A stretch of 64,000 bases of DNA from Pleurocapsa sp. PCC 7327 (GTDB taxonomy: Bacteria; Cyanobacteriota; Cyanobacteriia; Cyanobacteriales; Microcystaceae): NCBI RefSeq assembly GCF_000317025.1, contig NC_019689.1, forward strand, positions 4,697,501 through 4,761,500, given 5' to 3'. Below are positions 44,536 through 55,621 of the stretch, piece after piece; within the stretch, counting starts at the first letter, position 1; every line of letters begins with the position of its first letter. A model generated the notes under the pieces. The model made no database searches. It was not told the origin of the DNA and worked only from the letters and a program-made list of their open reading frames with translations. The translations under genes were made by a program, and so were the position numbers.

Positions 44536-45831
44536 ATGCTGGAAACCATCGGTTTCGCACTAGGCGGTTTGCTGATGGACATACTAGGACAAAAACCTGC
44601 AACGAGTATGACGGCAACAGCATTATCAGTAGCGTGGCAAGAAGCAAAGGTTTTTGACATTCCTACTCAGCCAGATCCCATGGTAGAGACAATCGTTAAA
44701 GATTATCTAAAAAGGTTAGCCTCTCTAGGCTACTCTAAAGATCGACAGGGAGTTTGGATACAGTCGGAATGGGCAGAATTAGCACGACACCAAGATAGTA
44801 TCCCTGCATCGGCAGCGTCTCTGACCAAAATTGCTACGACGATCGCGGCGTTAGAAACTTGGGATCTCAACCATCGATTTGAAACTCGTATTTATCAAAC
44901 GGGCGTTATTCATAATGGAATTTTAGAAGGGGATTTGCTCGTTGAGGGAAGTGGCGATCCGTTGTTTGTCTGGGAGGAAGCGATCGCGATCGGCAATGCA
45001 CTCAACGAACTCGGAATTCGACAAATCAAAGGTAATTTAATTGTTACGAGCAATTTTAAAATGAATTTTCAGTCCGATCCTCGAAAATCGGGCGAACTCT
45101 TTAAACAGGGATTGGATTCTCGTCGTTGGTCGTCTGAGGTGCAAAAACAATATCAAACTCTGCCGAAAGGAACGTTGCGTCCTCAAATCGCGATCGCAGG
45201 TACAATCCAAGTCCAACCAAGCATCCCCGACACTGCTCAATTGCTCCTGCGCCATCAGTCTTTAACCTTAACCCAACTCCTCAAACAGATGAATATTTAC
45301 AGCAATAACGTCATGGCAGAAATGTTAGGGGAAACTATCGGCGGTGCAGCAGTCGTCTCCCAGATAGCCGCTAAAGCAGCTCATGTTTCTCCTGAAGAAA
45401 TTCGCCTGATTAACACGTCTGGGTTGGGAGTCGATAACCAGATTTCTCCCCGTGCCGCCAGTAAAATGTTAATCGCTCTCGATCGCAAATTAGATTCTCA
45501 ACCGATAAGTATATCGGATTTATTCCCACTCAGCGGACGCGATCGCCACGGGACGATGCAGTGGCGTGCCATTCCCTCTGGCGTTGCCATTAAAACTGGC
45601 ACTCTCGCGCAAGTGAGCGCTTTAGCGGGCGTTATTCCTACCAAAGAACGCGGTTTAGTCTGGTTTGCCATTATCAATCATGGCAACAACATTGAAAGAT
45701 TGCGAGCAGAACAAGACCGATTATTACAAAATTTATCCCAACATTGGCAAATCATCCCCGCTACAACTACGATTGGCACTGATAATGCTTATTTAGGCGA
45801 TCCCAGTCGCAATCTAAAAGTTAAAGGATGA
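44536..45831 (+). CDS. dacB: D-alanyl-D-alanine carboxypeptidase (PBP4 type)
   Basis: Peptidase S13 enzyme trimming peptidoglycan stem peptides. The active-site SxxK is SLTK (about 95-98), the SxN motif is YSNN (about 255-258) and the KTG triad is IKTGTLAQVS (about 354-356). GVDNQISPRAASKMLIAL lies between. The N-terminus (about 1-25) is hydrophobic enough for export or anchoring but is not a clean signal peptide. 431 residues with ATG start and a strong GGAAAGGAG site. Confidence 0.9.
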   Translation: MLETIGFALGGLLMDILGQKPATSMTATALSVAWQEAKVFDIPTQPDPMVETIVKDYLKRLASLGYSKDRQGVWIQSEWAELARHQDSIPASAASLTKIATTIAALETWDLNHRFETRIYQTGVIHNGILEGDLLVEGSGDPLFVWEEAIAIGNALNELGIRQIKGNLIVTSNFKMNFQSDPRKSGELFKQGLDSRRWSSEVQKQYQTLPKGTLRPQIAIAGTIQVQPSIPDTAQLLLRHQSLTLTQLLKQMNIYSNNVMAEMLGETIGGAAVVSQIAAKAAHVSPEEIRLINTSGLGVDNQISPRAASKMLIALDRKLDSQPISISDLFPLSGRDRHGTMQWRAIPSGVAIKTGTLAQVSALAGVIPTKERGLVWFAIINHGNNIERLRAEQDRLLQNLSQHWQIIPATTTIGTDNAYLGDPSRNLKVKG

Positions 45832-46058
45832 GAGCGAACGATCGTTTCACAGTCAATTTCAAGCAGCTCGATCGCACAAAAATAAAACCAATCTCAATCT
45901 TATAAACCATCGTATTAAGATTTAATACTCAGCAACAATCTGCGCCTTTTTCTCCTGATATAACTAGAAAATAGAGCCAGTTTTATTGGCATCTCAAACC
46001 GAGATAAATCTCTGCAAAAAATTGCCAGTCACTTGCTTGCCGAACCGGAGGATTGACT

Positions 46059-47819
46059 ATGACCAACGAATTTGTTTATGGAATTGCAGGATCGACTGCT
46101 TTATTAGGTTTATTAATTGGAGGAGCAATAACTTACCTACAACTCCGTAGGAGTCAAAGCAAGCAAGCGGCAGAATTTTTGTCTAAACAAAAAGAATTAG
46201 AGCAAGAAAAAGAGAAAATCTTAGAAAATCTCACTCAGGCGGAAGATTCTAATCAATCTCTTGGCGAACAAAATGCCCAACTGCAAAATAAGATTAGCCA
46301 GCTAGAAGAGAATACCAGTCAGTTACAACAGGCGATCGCGACTTTGGAAAAAACTAAAAGTAACCTCGAAGCAGAGTTAAAACGCGATCGAGAAAAAGCT
46401 AACGATCTACAACGACAGTTAGGCGATCTCGAACGAGAAACTGAACGTGTGGCAGTTGCTCTTAAGCAAAAAACGGAAAAAGTTTCCGAGCTAGAAAAAC
46501 AAATTGGCAACCTAAGAAAGGAAAAAGAACGTATAGAAACGAGCTTAAAACAGGAGACAGAAAAAACTAAGTCTCTGCAACAACAATTGCAAAAAATAAA
46601 TCAAGAGAAACAGCAGATTCAAGAAGAATTACAAAAACAAATTAACAACCTTAAAAAAGAAACAGAAAAAGTAAGCTTACTCCAACAGGAATTACAAAAA
46701 AATACTCAAGAAAATCAAAAAAATCAGGAGAAATTACAGCTTCAAATTAGTACAATTCAAAAACAAAATTCTGAGCTGGAGCGAGAAAAAGAAAGAATCG
46801 AAGCAGCTTTGAAAAAGGAAACAGAAAAAGCGACTTCTCTAGAAAACCAATTACAACAAATAACGCAAGAAAAACAGCAAACTCAAGAAAGTTTACAAAT
46901 CCGGATCGACGACCTTCAAAAACAAAATTCTGACCTAGCTAAAGAAAGAGAAAGAATCGAAGCAGCTTTGAAAGAAGAAACAGAACGGTTTGCTTCGTTA
47001 AAGAAACAGTTGCAGCAATTAAACCAAGAGAATCAAAAAACTCAAGAGAGATTGCAAGAACAAATTACTAATCTCTCTCAAGAAAAAGAAAAAGTAGAAG
47101 TTACCTTAAAACAAGAAACAGAAAAAGTTGACTCTCTAGAAAAAGAATTACGTCAGCTAACTCAAGAAACTCAAAAAGATCGAGAAGAAGCTAATAACCG
47201 AATTGAGTTGTTACAAAAACAGCTCGAAGAACTAAAACAAGAAAAAGCAACTTTACTGGAACAACAACAAGCCAAAGATGAATGGCAAAAGCAAGTCGGT
47301 CAACTTCAAAAAGAAATAGCTAGCCTCAGACAAGAAAAAGAACAAGTAGAAAGTGCTTTAAAGCAAGAAACCGAGAAAGCAGAAGACCTGCAAAAACAGT
47401 TAAAGCAACTTGCCCAAAAAACCTCGTTAAAGGAAGCTGAAAAAACCACTCCAATAGTCACACCCCAACAGCCTACTCATCCTCCAAAACAAGAAGAAGA
47501 AATAAAATCGGAACTCCAACAAATTTCCTCACCAGAACCAGAAAAGAAAACGACAGCAACTCAAAAGAAACAAAAACCACTAGAAGGAAAAAAAGTTGTT
47601 ATTCTGGGAACTTTAACCCAAGTCAATCGCGATGAAGCTAGAACTCTGATTCAAAATGCAGGTGGAAGCGTTATGAGTTCCCCTGGCGCCAAAACCGACT
47701 ATATCATAGTAGGCAAAGCGCCAGGAGAAAAACTCAAAAAAGCACAAAAATTAGGAATTCCTCAACTTTCGGAATCGCAGTTTCTAGAGTTACTCAAAAC
47801 CTCTCAAGAATCTGCCTGA
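46059..47819 (+). CDS. Membrane-anchored coiled-coil protein with C-terminal BRCT
   Basis: 586 residues from ATG 46059 (a TTG two codons upstream is also possible). An N-terminal membrane segment (about 4-28, FVYGIAGSTALLGLLIGGAITYL) is followed by about 420 residues of coiled coil rich in Glu, Gln and Lys, with near-repeats of roughly 46-53 residues (EKERIEAALKKETEKATSLENQ-type units). A Pro/Thr linker leads to a BRCT domain (about 505-580: LEGKKVVILGTLTQVNRDEA, then NAGGSVMSSPGAKTDYIIVG). BRCT domains of the DNA-ligase type bind DNA or phosphopeptides. The membrane-coil-BRCT layout is unusual, and I know no function. Confidence 0.75.
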   Translation: MTNEFVYGIAGSTALLGLLIGGAITYLQLRRSQSKQAAEFLSKQKELEQEKEKILENLTQAEDSNQSLGEQNAQLQNKISQLEENTSQLQQAIATLEKTKSNLEAELKRDREKANDLQRQLGDLERETERVAVALKQKTEKVSELEKQIGNLRKEKERIETSLKQETEKTKSLQQQLQKINQEKQQIQEELQKQINNLKKETEKVSLLQQELQKNTQENQKNQEKLQLQISTIQKQNSELEREKERIEAALKKETEKATSLENQLQQITQEKQQTQESLQIRIDDLQKQNSDLAKERERIEAALKEETERFASLKKQLQQLNQENQKTQERLQEQITNLSQEKEKVEVTLKQETEKVDSLEKELRQLTQETQKDREEANNRIELLQKQLEELKQEKATLLEQQQAKDEWQKQVGQLQKEIASLRQEKEQVESALKQETEKAEDLQKQLKQLAQKTSLKEAEKTTPIVTPQQPTHPPKQEEEIKSELQQISSPEPEKKTTATQKKQKPLEGKKVVILGTLTQVNRDEARTLIQNAGGSVMSSPGAKTDYIIVGKAPGEKLKKAQKLGIPQLSESQFLELLKTSQESA

Positions 47820-47864
47820 GTAATTAGGGATAAATACAGGGCTATTTCATTCTCGAAAGAAAGC

Positions 47865-47915
47865 CAGAGAATAAATTCTCTGTCTAATCTCTTAAGTCCT
47901 ATAAGACGGACTTAA
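47865..47915. repeat. Hairpin pair related to the 36528 element
   Basis: CAGAGAAT-AA-ATTCTCTG (47865-47882) is a perfect hairpin with a 2-base loop. TTAAGTCC (47892-47899) and GGACTTAA (47908-47915) form a second. The AAGTCC/GGACTT words echo AGTCCATT/AATGGACT at 36603, in the same order. It may also terminate the BRCT gene 46 bases upstream. Confidence 0.65.
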
Positions 47916-48059
47916 ATTTTGAGCCAACTCGCGCTACCAGATGTGCCTAACGGCGGCGCGGGGTCGCTCGTCAAATTCATTTCTTGGTTAACTGCAATCA
48001 GAATGAAATAATCCTGGGATAAATTTTATATCCTGAATCGATCTATTTCCGGCTTATCA

Positions 48060-48539
48060 ATGAACGATCTTCTTCAAAGCGGGCAAAAAGCACCAGATTT
48101 TTCTGCCAAAGACCAAAATGGTAATTTAGTAACTTTAAGCGATTTTTCTTCTCAATGGCTGGTGCTTTATTTTTATCCAAAAGATAATACGCCAGGTTGT
48201 ACGACGCAAGCACAAGACTTTACAGCTTCCTCGTCGGAATTCAATGCTTTAGGCGCTAAAATTCTTGGCGCGAGTCCCGATTCAGAAACTTCCCACTGTA
48301 AATTTATCGAAAAACATAATTTATCAATTCAACTGTTAAGCGATCGCGACCATAAAATCGCCCAAGCTTATGGTGCATGGGGATTGAAGAAATTTATGGG
48401 CAAAGAATACATGGGCATTATTCGCTCGACTTTCCTAATTAATCCCGAAGGCGCGATCGCGCATGCTTGGTATAATGTACGTGCCAAAGGTCATGCTCAA
48501 GTCGTTTTGAAGAAATTAAAAGAGTTAAGGAGCCTCTGA
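48060..48539 (+). CDS. Peroxiredoxin Q/BCP-type, lacking usual resolving Cys
   Basis: 159-residue thiol peroxidase of the BCP/PrxQ family, reducing peroxides through thioredoxin. The peroxidatic Cys is in YPKDNTPGCTTQAQDF (about 48). In classical PrxQ a resolving Cys sits five residues later; here that position is not Cys, so the enzyme would act as a 1-Cys type or use the Cys of SHCKF (about 80). ATG start. A second PrxQ-type protein at 57656 shares this feature. Confidence 0.88.
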   Translation: MNDLLQSGQKAPDFSAKDQNGNLVTLSDFSSQWLVLYFYPKDNTPGCTTQAQDFTASSSEFNALGAKILGASPDSETSHCKFIEKHNLSIQLLSDRDHKIAQAYGAWGLKKFMGKEYMGIIRSTFLINPEGAIAHAWYNVRAKGHAQVVLKKLKELRSL

Positions 48540-48737
48540 AACGGTTTTCCTGTCTTTCCTAGAACAGCAATCTTTTGCCAGCAAAAACCTGGGGAAAGTA
48601 ACACTAACTCAGGCGGCAAACAATTCGATCTAAAAAAAGGGTAAAGGATGAACGGCAAACCGACCCTTTATCGCTTATGCTTGCGATTATATTCTAATCT
48701 TTAATTAAGATGGCGCACGAGAAACGTTTGAGAACTA

Positions 48738-51287
<2,550 letters not shown>

Positions 51288-51314
51288 GGAGAAGAGGCGC
51301 GATCGCTAAAACTC

Positions 51315-51410
51315 GTAGGGGCAGGTTTTCAAACCTGCCCCTACCAATATTGTGGGCGTTTATCCAGTAGTGCGAACATCCCGCTCGCGCGAGCAAGATG
51401 CTCGCACTAC
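51315..51410. repeat. Two REP-like palindromes
   Basis: GTAGGGGCAGGTTT (51315-51328) pairs perfectly with 51331-51344 around a TC loop. Then 51367-51388 (GTAGTGCGAACATCCCGCTC...) pairs with 51389-51410 over a 22-bp imperfect arm with no loop. Both match widely dispersed cyanobacterial palindromes. They fill the space between glgP and dtd and could act as terminators for both. Confidence 0.75.
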
Positions 51411-51445
51411 ATGTATTCAAGTCTCTGCCTACCCACTTATAACTT

Positions 51446-51898
51446 TCAAGAAGCTTCTCGCTCTAATAACAACGTCACGGGACCGTCATTTTCGATGCTA
51501 ACCTGCATCATTGCGCCAAACTTCCCCGTTTCCACTCGCAAGCCGCTGCTTCTTAATTTAGAGACAAATTGCTTGTATAAATCTTCTGCTTGTTGCCCAG
51601 AAGCCGAATTGCTAAAAGATGGGCGACGACCTTTGCGACAATCTCCATAAAGGGTAAACTGACTTACTACCAAAAGTTCGCCCTCGATCTCTCGTACCGA
51701 TTTTTCCCAGCGATCCCCGTTTTCGCCGTCTGGAAACAATCTCAATTCCAAACATTTGCGTGCCATCCAGTCGAGTTCAGCCTCTGTATCGGTGGGGGCA
51801 ATCCCAACCAATAGGTTTAATCCCCGTCCGATCTGGCCGACAATCTCTCCATTAACCGTAACTTGAGACGATTTAACTCGCTGGATGACAACGCGCAT
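51446..51898 (-). CDS. dtd: D-aminoacyl-tRNA deacylase
   Basis: Proofreading enzyme that removes D-amino acids from tRNA. 150 residues beginning [20 protein letters not shown]. The two cross-subunit motifs are present: SQFTLYGD (about 79-86) and the Gly-Pro of [10 protein letters not shown] (about 137-142). Full length, ATG start. It is followed downstream by the REP-like palindromes after glgP. Confidence 0.95.
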   Translation of the reverse strand: MRVVIQRVKSSQVTVNGEIVGQIGRGLNLLVGIAPTDTEAELDWMARKCLELRLFPDGENGDRWEKSVREIEGELLVVSQFTLYGDCRKGRRPSFSNSASGQQAEDLYKQFVSKLRSSGLRVETGKFGAMMQVSIENDGPVTLLLEREAS

Positions 51899-51903
51899 AG
51901 TTT

Positions 51904-51977
51904 GGTTATTGGTTCTTAGTTGTTTGTTAGTGGTTATTCGATCTTTACCACTAACAACTAACCGCTAACAACAATAA
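51904..51977. repeat. Inverted ACTAAC-type repeat
   Basis: GTTATTGGTTCTTAGTTGTT and TTAGTGGTTA on the left face CCACTAACAACTAACCGCTA on the right around a TTCGATCTT centre. It fills the space between dtd and the cobW-family gene, like the copies at 843 and 12251. Confidence 0.6.
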
Positions 51978-53087
51978 CTATTTCCCAAACCCTTGACCGC
52001 GACTGGTAGGAGGCATACAGAGACAATTTTCGATTTGCTCGCGTAATTTCTCGTGGTCTAGATTTTGACCGATGAGAACTAACTGATTTTTCGGTTGTCC
52101 TTTCCAATCGTCGTCTTCAAGGGTGAATCGCTCGCCGCTTAAATGGAAAATGTGACGCTTGGGACTTTCCTCAAACCAGAGAATTCCTTTGGCGCGGAAA
52201 ACGTTTTCTGGCAATTGATTGTCTAAGAAATACTGAAACTTCCGAATTGCCAAGGGTTTGTCGCTCTCAAACGACAAAGAAGTAAAGCCATCATTTTCCA
52301 GGTGATTGGAGTAATGATGATGGTGTTCGTGGTTGTGGTCGCGATCGTGACTGCAATCGTGATGGTCGTGGTCGTGATGGTGCTCGTGCTTAGCTTCTGA
52401 CGGATTAAAATACCTATCCGACTCAAATAGTCCAACGCTAAGAATCAGAGGTAAAGGAACTTTTGCTTTTTGCGTGCGCAGAATTCTCGCCCCTTTATGT
52501 TTGTGAACCTCTTTGAGGATATCTCTAATTCTTATTTCTAAAGCGTCTACGTCAGCTTCGTCCACTAAGTCGGTTTTGTTGAGAATAATAACATCCCCGT
52601 AGGCAATTTGACTGTAGGCAGCTTGGCTGTCGAACAAGTCAAGACTAAAATTCGCGCAGTCTACCATAGTGATGATAGAATCCAATCGCGTCATCTCTCG
52701 CAATTCCGTTCCCAAAAAGGTTAGGGCAACGGGTAAGGGATCGGCTAAACCCGTTGTTTCTACTACTAGATAATCTATTTTCTCTGGACGTTCTAGAACT
52801 TGGTAGACTGCTTGTACTAAATCTTCGTTGATGGTGCAGCATACACAACCGTTGTTGAGTGCCACCATATTGTCTTCAGTGGAGACGATCAGTTCATTAT
52901 CGATGCCAATTTCGCCAAATTCATTGACGAGAACTGCGGTCTTGAGTCCTTGCTCGTTGGTCAGAATATGATTGAGAAGGGTTGTTTTGCCACTCCCTAA
53001 GAAGCCAGTAATGATAGTTACGGGTAAGCCATGTTTCGGGGCATCCATGACCTTAGAGGTACCTGGCTGATTATCGACTGTTTGCAT
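51978..53087 (-). CDS. CobW/COG0523-family GTPase with His-rich loop
   Basis: 369-residue metal-chaperone GTPase. Walker A is GFLGSGKTTL (about 29-38), the metal-binding CXCC is GCVCC (about 80-84), the switch/Walker B-like element is VETTGLADP and the G4 motif is LNKTD. A loop near 235-260 is extremely His- and Asp-rich (HHHDHDHHD and similar), typical of zinc-handling members such as ZigA-type chaperones. The CobW_C domain ends the protein. Zinc or cobalt delivery is the likely job. ATG start; no zinc-regulator box is evident upstream. Confidence 0.9.
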   Translation of the reverse strand: MQTVDNQPGTSKVMDAPKHGLPVTIITGFLGSGKTTLLNHILTNEQGLKTAVLVNEFGEIGIDNELIVSTEDNMVALNNGCVCCTINEDLVQAVYQVLERPEKIDYLVVETTGLADPLPVALTFLGTELREMTRLDSIITMVDCANFSLDLFDSQAAYSQIAYGDVIILNKTDLVDEADVDALEIRIRDILKEVHKHKGARILRTQKAKVPLPLILSVGLFESDRYFNPSEAKHEHHHDHDHHDCSHDRDHNHEHHHHYSNHLENDGFTSLSFESDKPLAIRKFQYFLDNQLPENVFRAKGILWFEESPKRHIFHLSGERFTLEDDDWKGQPKNQLVLIGQNLDHEKLREQIENCLCMPPTSRGQGFGK

Positions 53088-53471
53088 AATAGTCCCGCTT
53101 GGAAAACGTCAAAATCGAGTAAGCTTTTCTGAAACTAGAGAAGGGCTGTAGATTGATTTGCCTTCCTTTCCCTATTATTGCTCATCCCTCGCGATCGCTT
53201 CGAGCCATTCCTGAATTATTGGGTTACAAGTTTCGCACAAAGAGCGATCTCTCTACGCTCGATTCCTAAAACGCTTGCTTGGGAAGCTTTCTAAAAAATC
53301 TTTAGTTTATCACCGAATCAATTCTTAATATTTTAGAAAGCTTTTCTCGTTGGTATAAATTTTGGAGAATTAAATGGGCCGAAGAAGCAGCGATCGCTTT
53401 TAGTCTTCTTTTCTTATTAATTTCAGCAGTAACAAGTAGTAAAAAATATTAATAATCGCTCCAAAGTAAAG
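53088..53471. other. Intergenic with possible coding relic
   Basis: Between the CobW gene and the Uma2 gene. On the plus strand around 53313-53453 there is a 47-codon open stretch without a start (ITESILNILESFSRWYKFW... ending in SSKKY and a stop) that includes a hydrophobic run. It may be the end of a lost membrane-protein gene, but I cannot assign it. The rest is AT-rich. Confidence 0.35.
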
Positions 53472-54068
53472 TTATAAAATTTCCGATAACTCTAAAATAA
53501 AACCCGGTAAAACATCCTCGCCAGATAAAAATCGAGGCGATCGCAAAATTTCTACCTCTCGATTGGGGCGATAAATTTCTACAACTTTCCTTTGGGGGTC
53601 GATTAACCAACCCAATCTAGCCCCATTTTCCATGTATTCTTGCATTTTGGCTTGGAGTTTTGTTAAAACATCGCTAGGAGAGCGTAATTCAACGACAAAA
53701 TCGGGACACAAAGGAACGAATGTTTCCTGTTGTTCGCGAGTTAATGCATTCCACCGTTCTATTGCCAACCAAGAAGCATCGGGACTTCTATTCGAACCAT
53801 TGGGAAGTTTAAAACCAGTAGAAGAGTCGAAAGATTTACCAAGATTATTTTGACGGCTCCACGCTCTTAGTTGATAAGTTAACTCAGCATTGCGATCGCC
53901 CGTGGTTCCCCCCGTCGGTGGCATAATAATTAATTCTCCCGTCGCCGTGCGCTCGAATCTTAAATCCCGGTTGTTGTGACAAAGCTGAAAAAATTGTTCG
54001 TCTGTTAATTGAATCGTTAATTCCAAAGGCACGGGCAAATGTAGAGTTCCGGTGTCTTCCATTGTCAT
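53472..54068 (-). CDS. Uma2-family (DUF820) endonuclease-like protein
   Basis: 198-residue Uma2 protein, a PD-(D/E)XK-like family greatly expanded in cyanobacteria. Conserved blocks are FFQLCHNNRDLRFERTATGEL, the metal-site region SPDASWL, FVPLCPDFVVELRSPSD and GARLGWLIDPQRKVVEIYR. The catalytic Asp/Glu/Lys-like set (PDFVVEL...) looks intact. Role unknown. ATG start. Confidence 0.92.
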   Translation of the reverse strand: MTMEDTGTLHLPVPLELTIQLTDEQFFQLCHNNRDLRFERTATGELIIMPPTGGTTGDRNAELTYQLRAWSRQNNLGKSFDSSTGFKLPNGSNRSPDASWLAIERWNALTREQQETFVPLCPDFVVELRSPSDVLTKLQAKMQEYMENGARLGWLIDPQRKVVEIYRPNREVEILRSPRFLSGEDVLPGFILELSEIL

Positions 54069-54152
54069 TGGTTTAGGATAAGATCGCGGCAGGGTTACTC
54101 TTTATACCCTATTATTGCTTATTGGCTTGAATCTGAATCTATCTACAATCCC

Positions 54153-55607
54153 ATGACTTTAAAGCTTTACAATACGCTTACCCGTCGCGAAGAACCCTTT
54201 GAACCGCTAGAACCTGGAAAGGTGCGGATGTATTGCTGCGGCATCACGGTTTATGACTACTGCCACTTGGGTCACGCGCGGACTTGTATCGTCTGGGATG
54301 TGGTGCGCCGTTATTTGGAATGGCGAGGCTATGAAGTCAAGTACGTTCAGAATTTTACCGATATTGACGACAAAATTCTCAATCGAGCCAGACAAGAAGG
54401 AATCTCGATGGAAGAAGTCTCAGAACGCTTCATTCAGGCATATTTCGAGGATATGGAACGGCTAAAAGTCAAGAAAGCTGATGACTATCCCCGCGCGACG
54501 CATACAATTGATGGAATTGAGCGACTCGTCTGTGAGTTGGAGCAGAAAGGTTATGCCTATCGAACTAATGGAGACGTATATTATTGCGTCTGCCGATTTC
54601 CCTCCTACGGTAAGCTCTCAGGACGCAAATTAGAAGATTTACAAGCCGGAGCAAGCGGACGAGTGGATCTCGAAGATCCTGAAAACCAGAAAAAGAAAAA
54701 TCCCGCTGATTTTGCTCTCTGGAAAGCTGCTAAACCAGGAGAACCGTCTTGGGATTCTCCTTGGGGCAAAGGTCGTCCGGGATGGCACATCGAATGTTCG
54801 GCGATGGTGCGGGAGAAACTCGGCGAAACTATCGATATCCACGTTGGTGGAAGCGATCTGATTTTTCCGCACCACGAAAATGAAATTGCTCAATCTGAAG
54901 CAGTAACTGGAAAACCGCTGGCACGTTATTGGATGCATAACGGCATGGTCAAGGTGGAAGGCGAAAAGATGTCTAAATCGCTGGGCAATTTCATTACCAT
55001 CCGCGATTTACTAGAGAGAGTCGAACCAATGGCAGTGCGCTTATTTATTTTGCAGGCGCATTACCGCAAACCCCTCGATTTCACTGACGAAGCCTTAGAA
55101 GCAGCAACTAATGGCTGGCATACGCTTAGGGAAGGTTTGCTATTTGGACATCGCTATGGAGAGCAATTGGGTTGGGATCCAATCCAAGAGAATTCCCAGT
55201 CCAAAATTCAAAATCTCCTAGAACAGCGTTTTCAGGAAGCCGTCGATAATGACTTCAATTTTGCCGGTGGATTAGCGGTTTTATTTGAAATTACTAAAAA
55301 GTTAGTCAAGGAAGGCAATTTGCTCGTCCATGAGGGCAAAACAGAAACGCCACCGCAGGAGTTAGAGCAACAGTGGCGGACTCTGGTGGAATTGGCGCAG
55401 GTTCTGGGACTAGAAGCCGAAGCAATCGAACAGGAGGCTACAGGCGGTTTAAGCGATGCCGAGATCGAAGACCTGATCCAAAAACGTGCCGAAGCGCGAA
55501 AAGCCAAGAATTGGGCGGAAAGCGATCGCATTCGCGACCAATTAAAAGCCCAAGGCATCGTTCTTATCGACCAACCAGGCGGCGTAACCCGTTGGCATCG
55601 TCAGTAA
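54153..55607 (+). CDS. cysS: Cysteinyl-tRNA synthetase
   Basis: Charges tRNA-Cys. 484 residues. The HIGH motif is CHLGHARTC (about 36-44), KMSKS is EKMSKSLGNF (about 271-280), and zinc ligands include Cys in YCCGITV and IECSAM and the HHENEIAQ block. C-terminal DALR-type helices follow. Near residues 342-356 the protein has an unusual linker (QENSQSKIQN) encoded by DNA that looks like a dispersed repeat (see findings). ATG start. Confidence 0.96.
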   Translation: MTLKLYNTLTRREEPFEPLEPGKVRMYCCGITVYDYCHLGHARTCIVWDVVRRYLEWRGYEVKYVQNFTDIDDKILNRARQEGISMEEVSERFIQAYFEDMERLKVKKADDYPRATHTIDGIERLVCELEQKGYAYRTNGDVYYCVCRFPSYGKLSGRKLEDLQAGASGRVDLEDPENQKKKNPADFALWKAAKPGEPSWDSPWGKGRPGWHIECSAMVREKLGETIDIHVGGSDLIFPHHENEIAQSEAVTGKPLARYWMHNGMVKVEGEKMSKSLGNFITIRDLLERVEPMAVRLFILQAHYRKPLDFTDEALEAATNGWHTLREGLLFGHRYGEQLGWDPIQENSQSKIQNLLEQRFQEAVDNDFNFAGGLAVLFEITKKLVKEGNLLVHEGKTETPPQELEQQWRTLVELAQVLGLEAEAIEQEATGGLSDAEIEDLIQKRAEARKAKNWAESDRIRDQLKAQGIVLIDQPGGVTRWHRQ

Positions 55608-55621
55608 CCAAAACGCAATCG

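Noticed and set aside
53313-53453. Small gene between CobW and Uma2
   Set aside because: The open stretch has no start codon and no match; I leave it as possible relic only.
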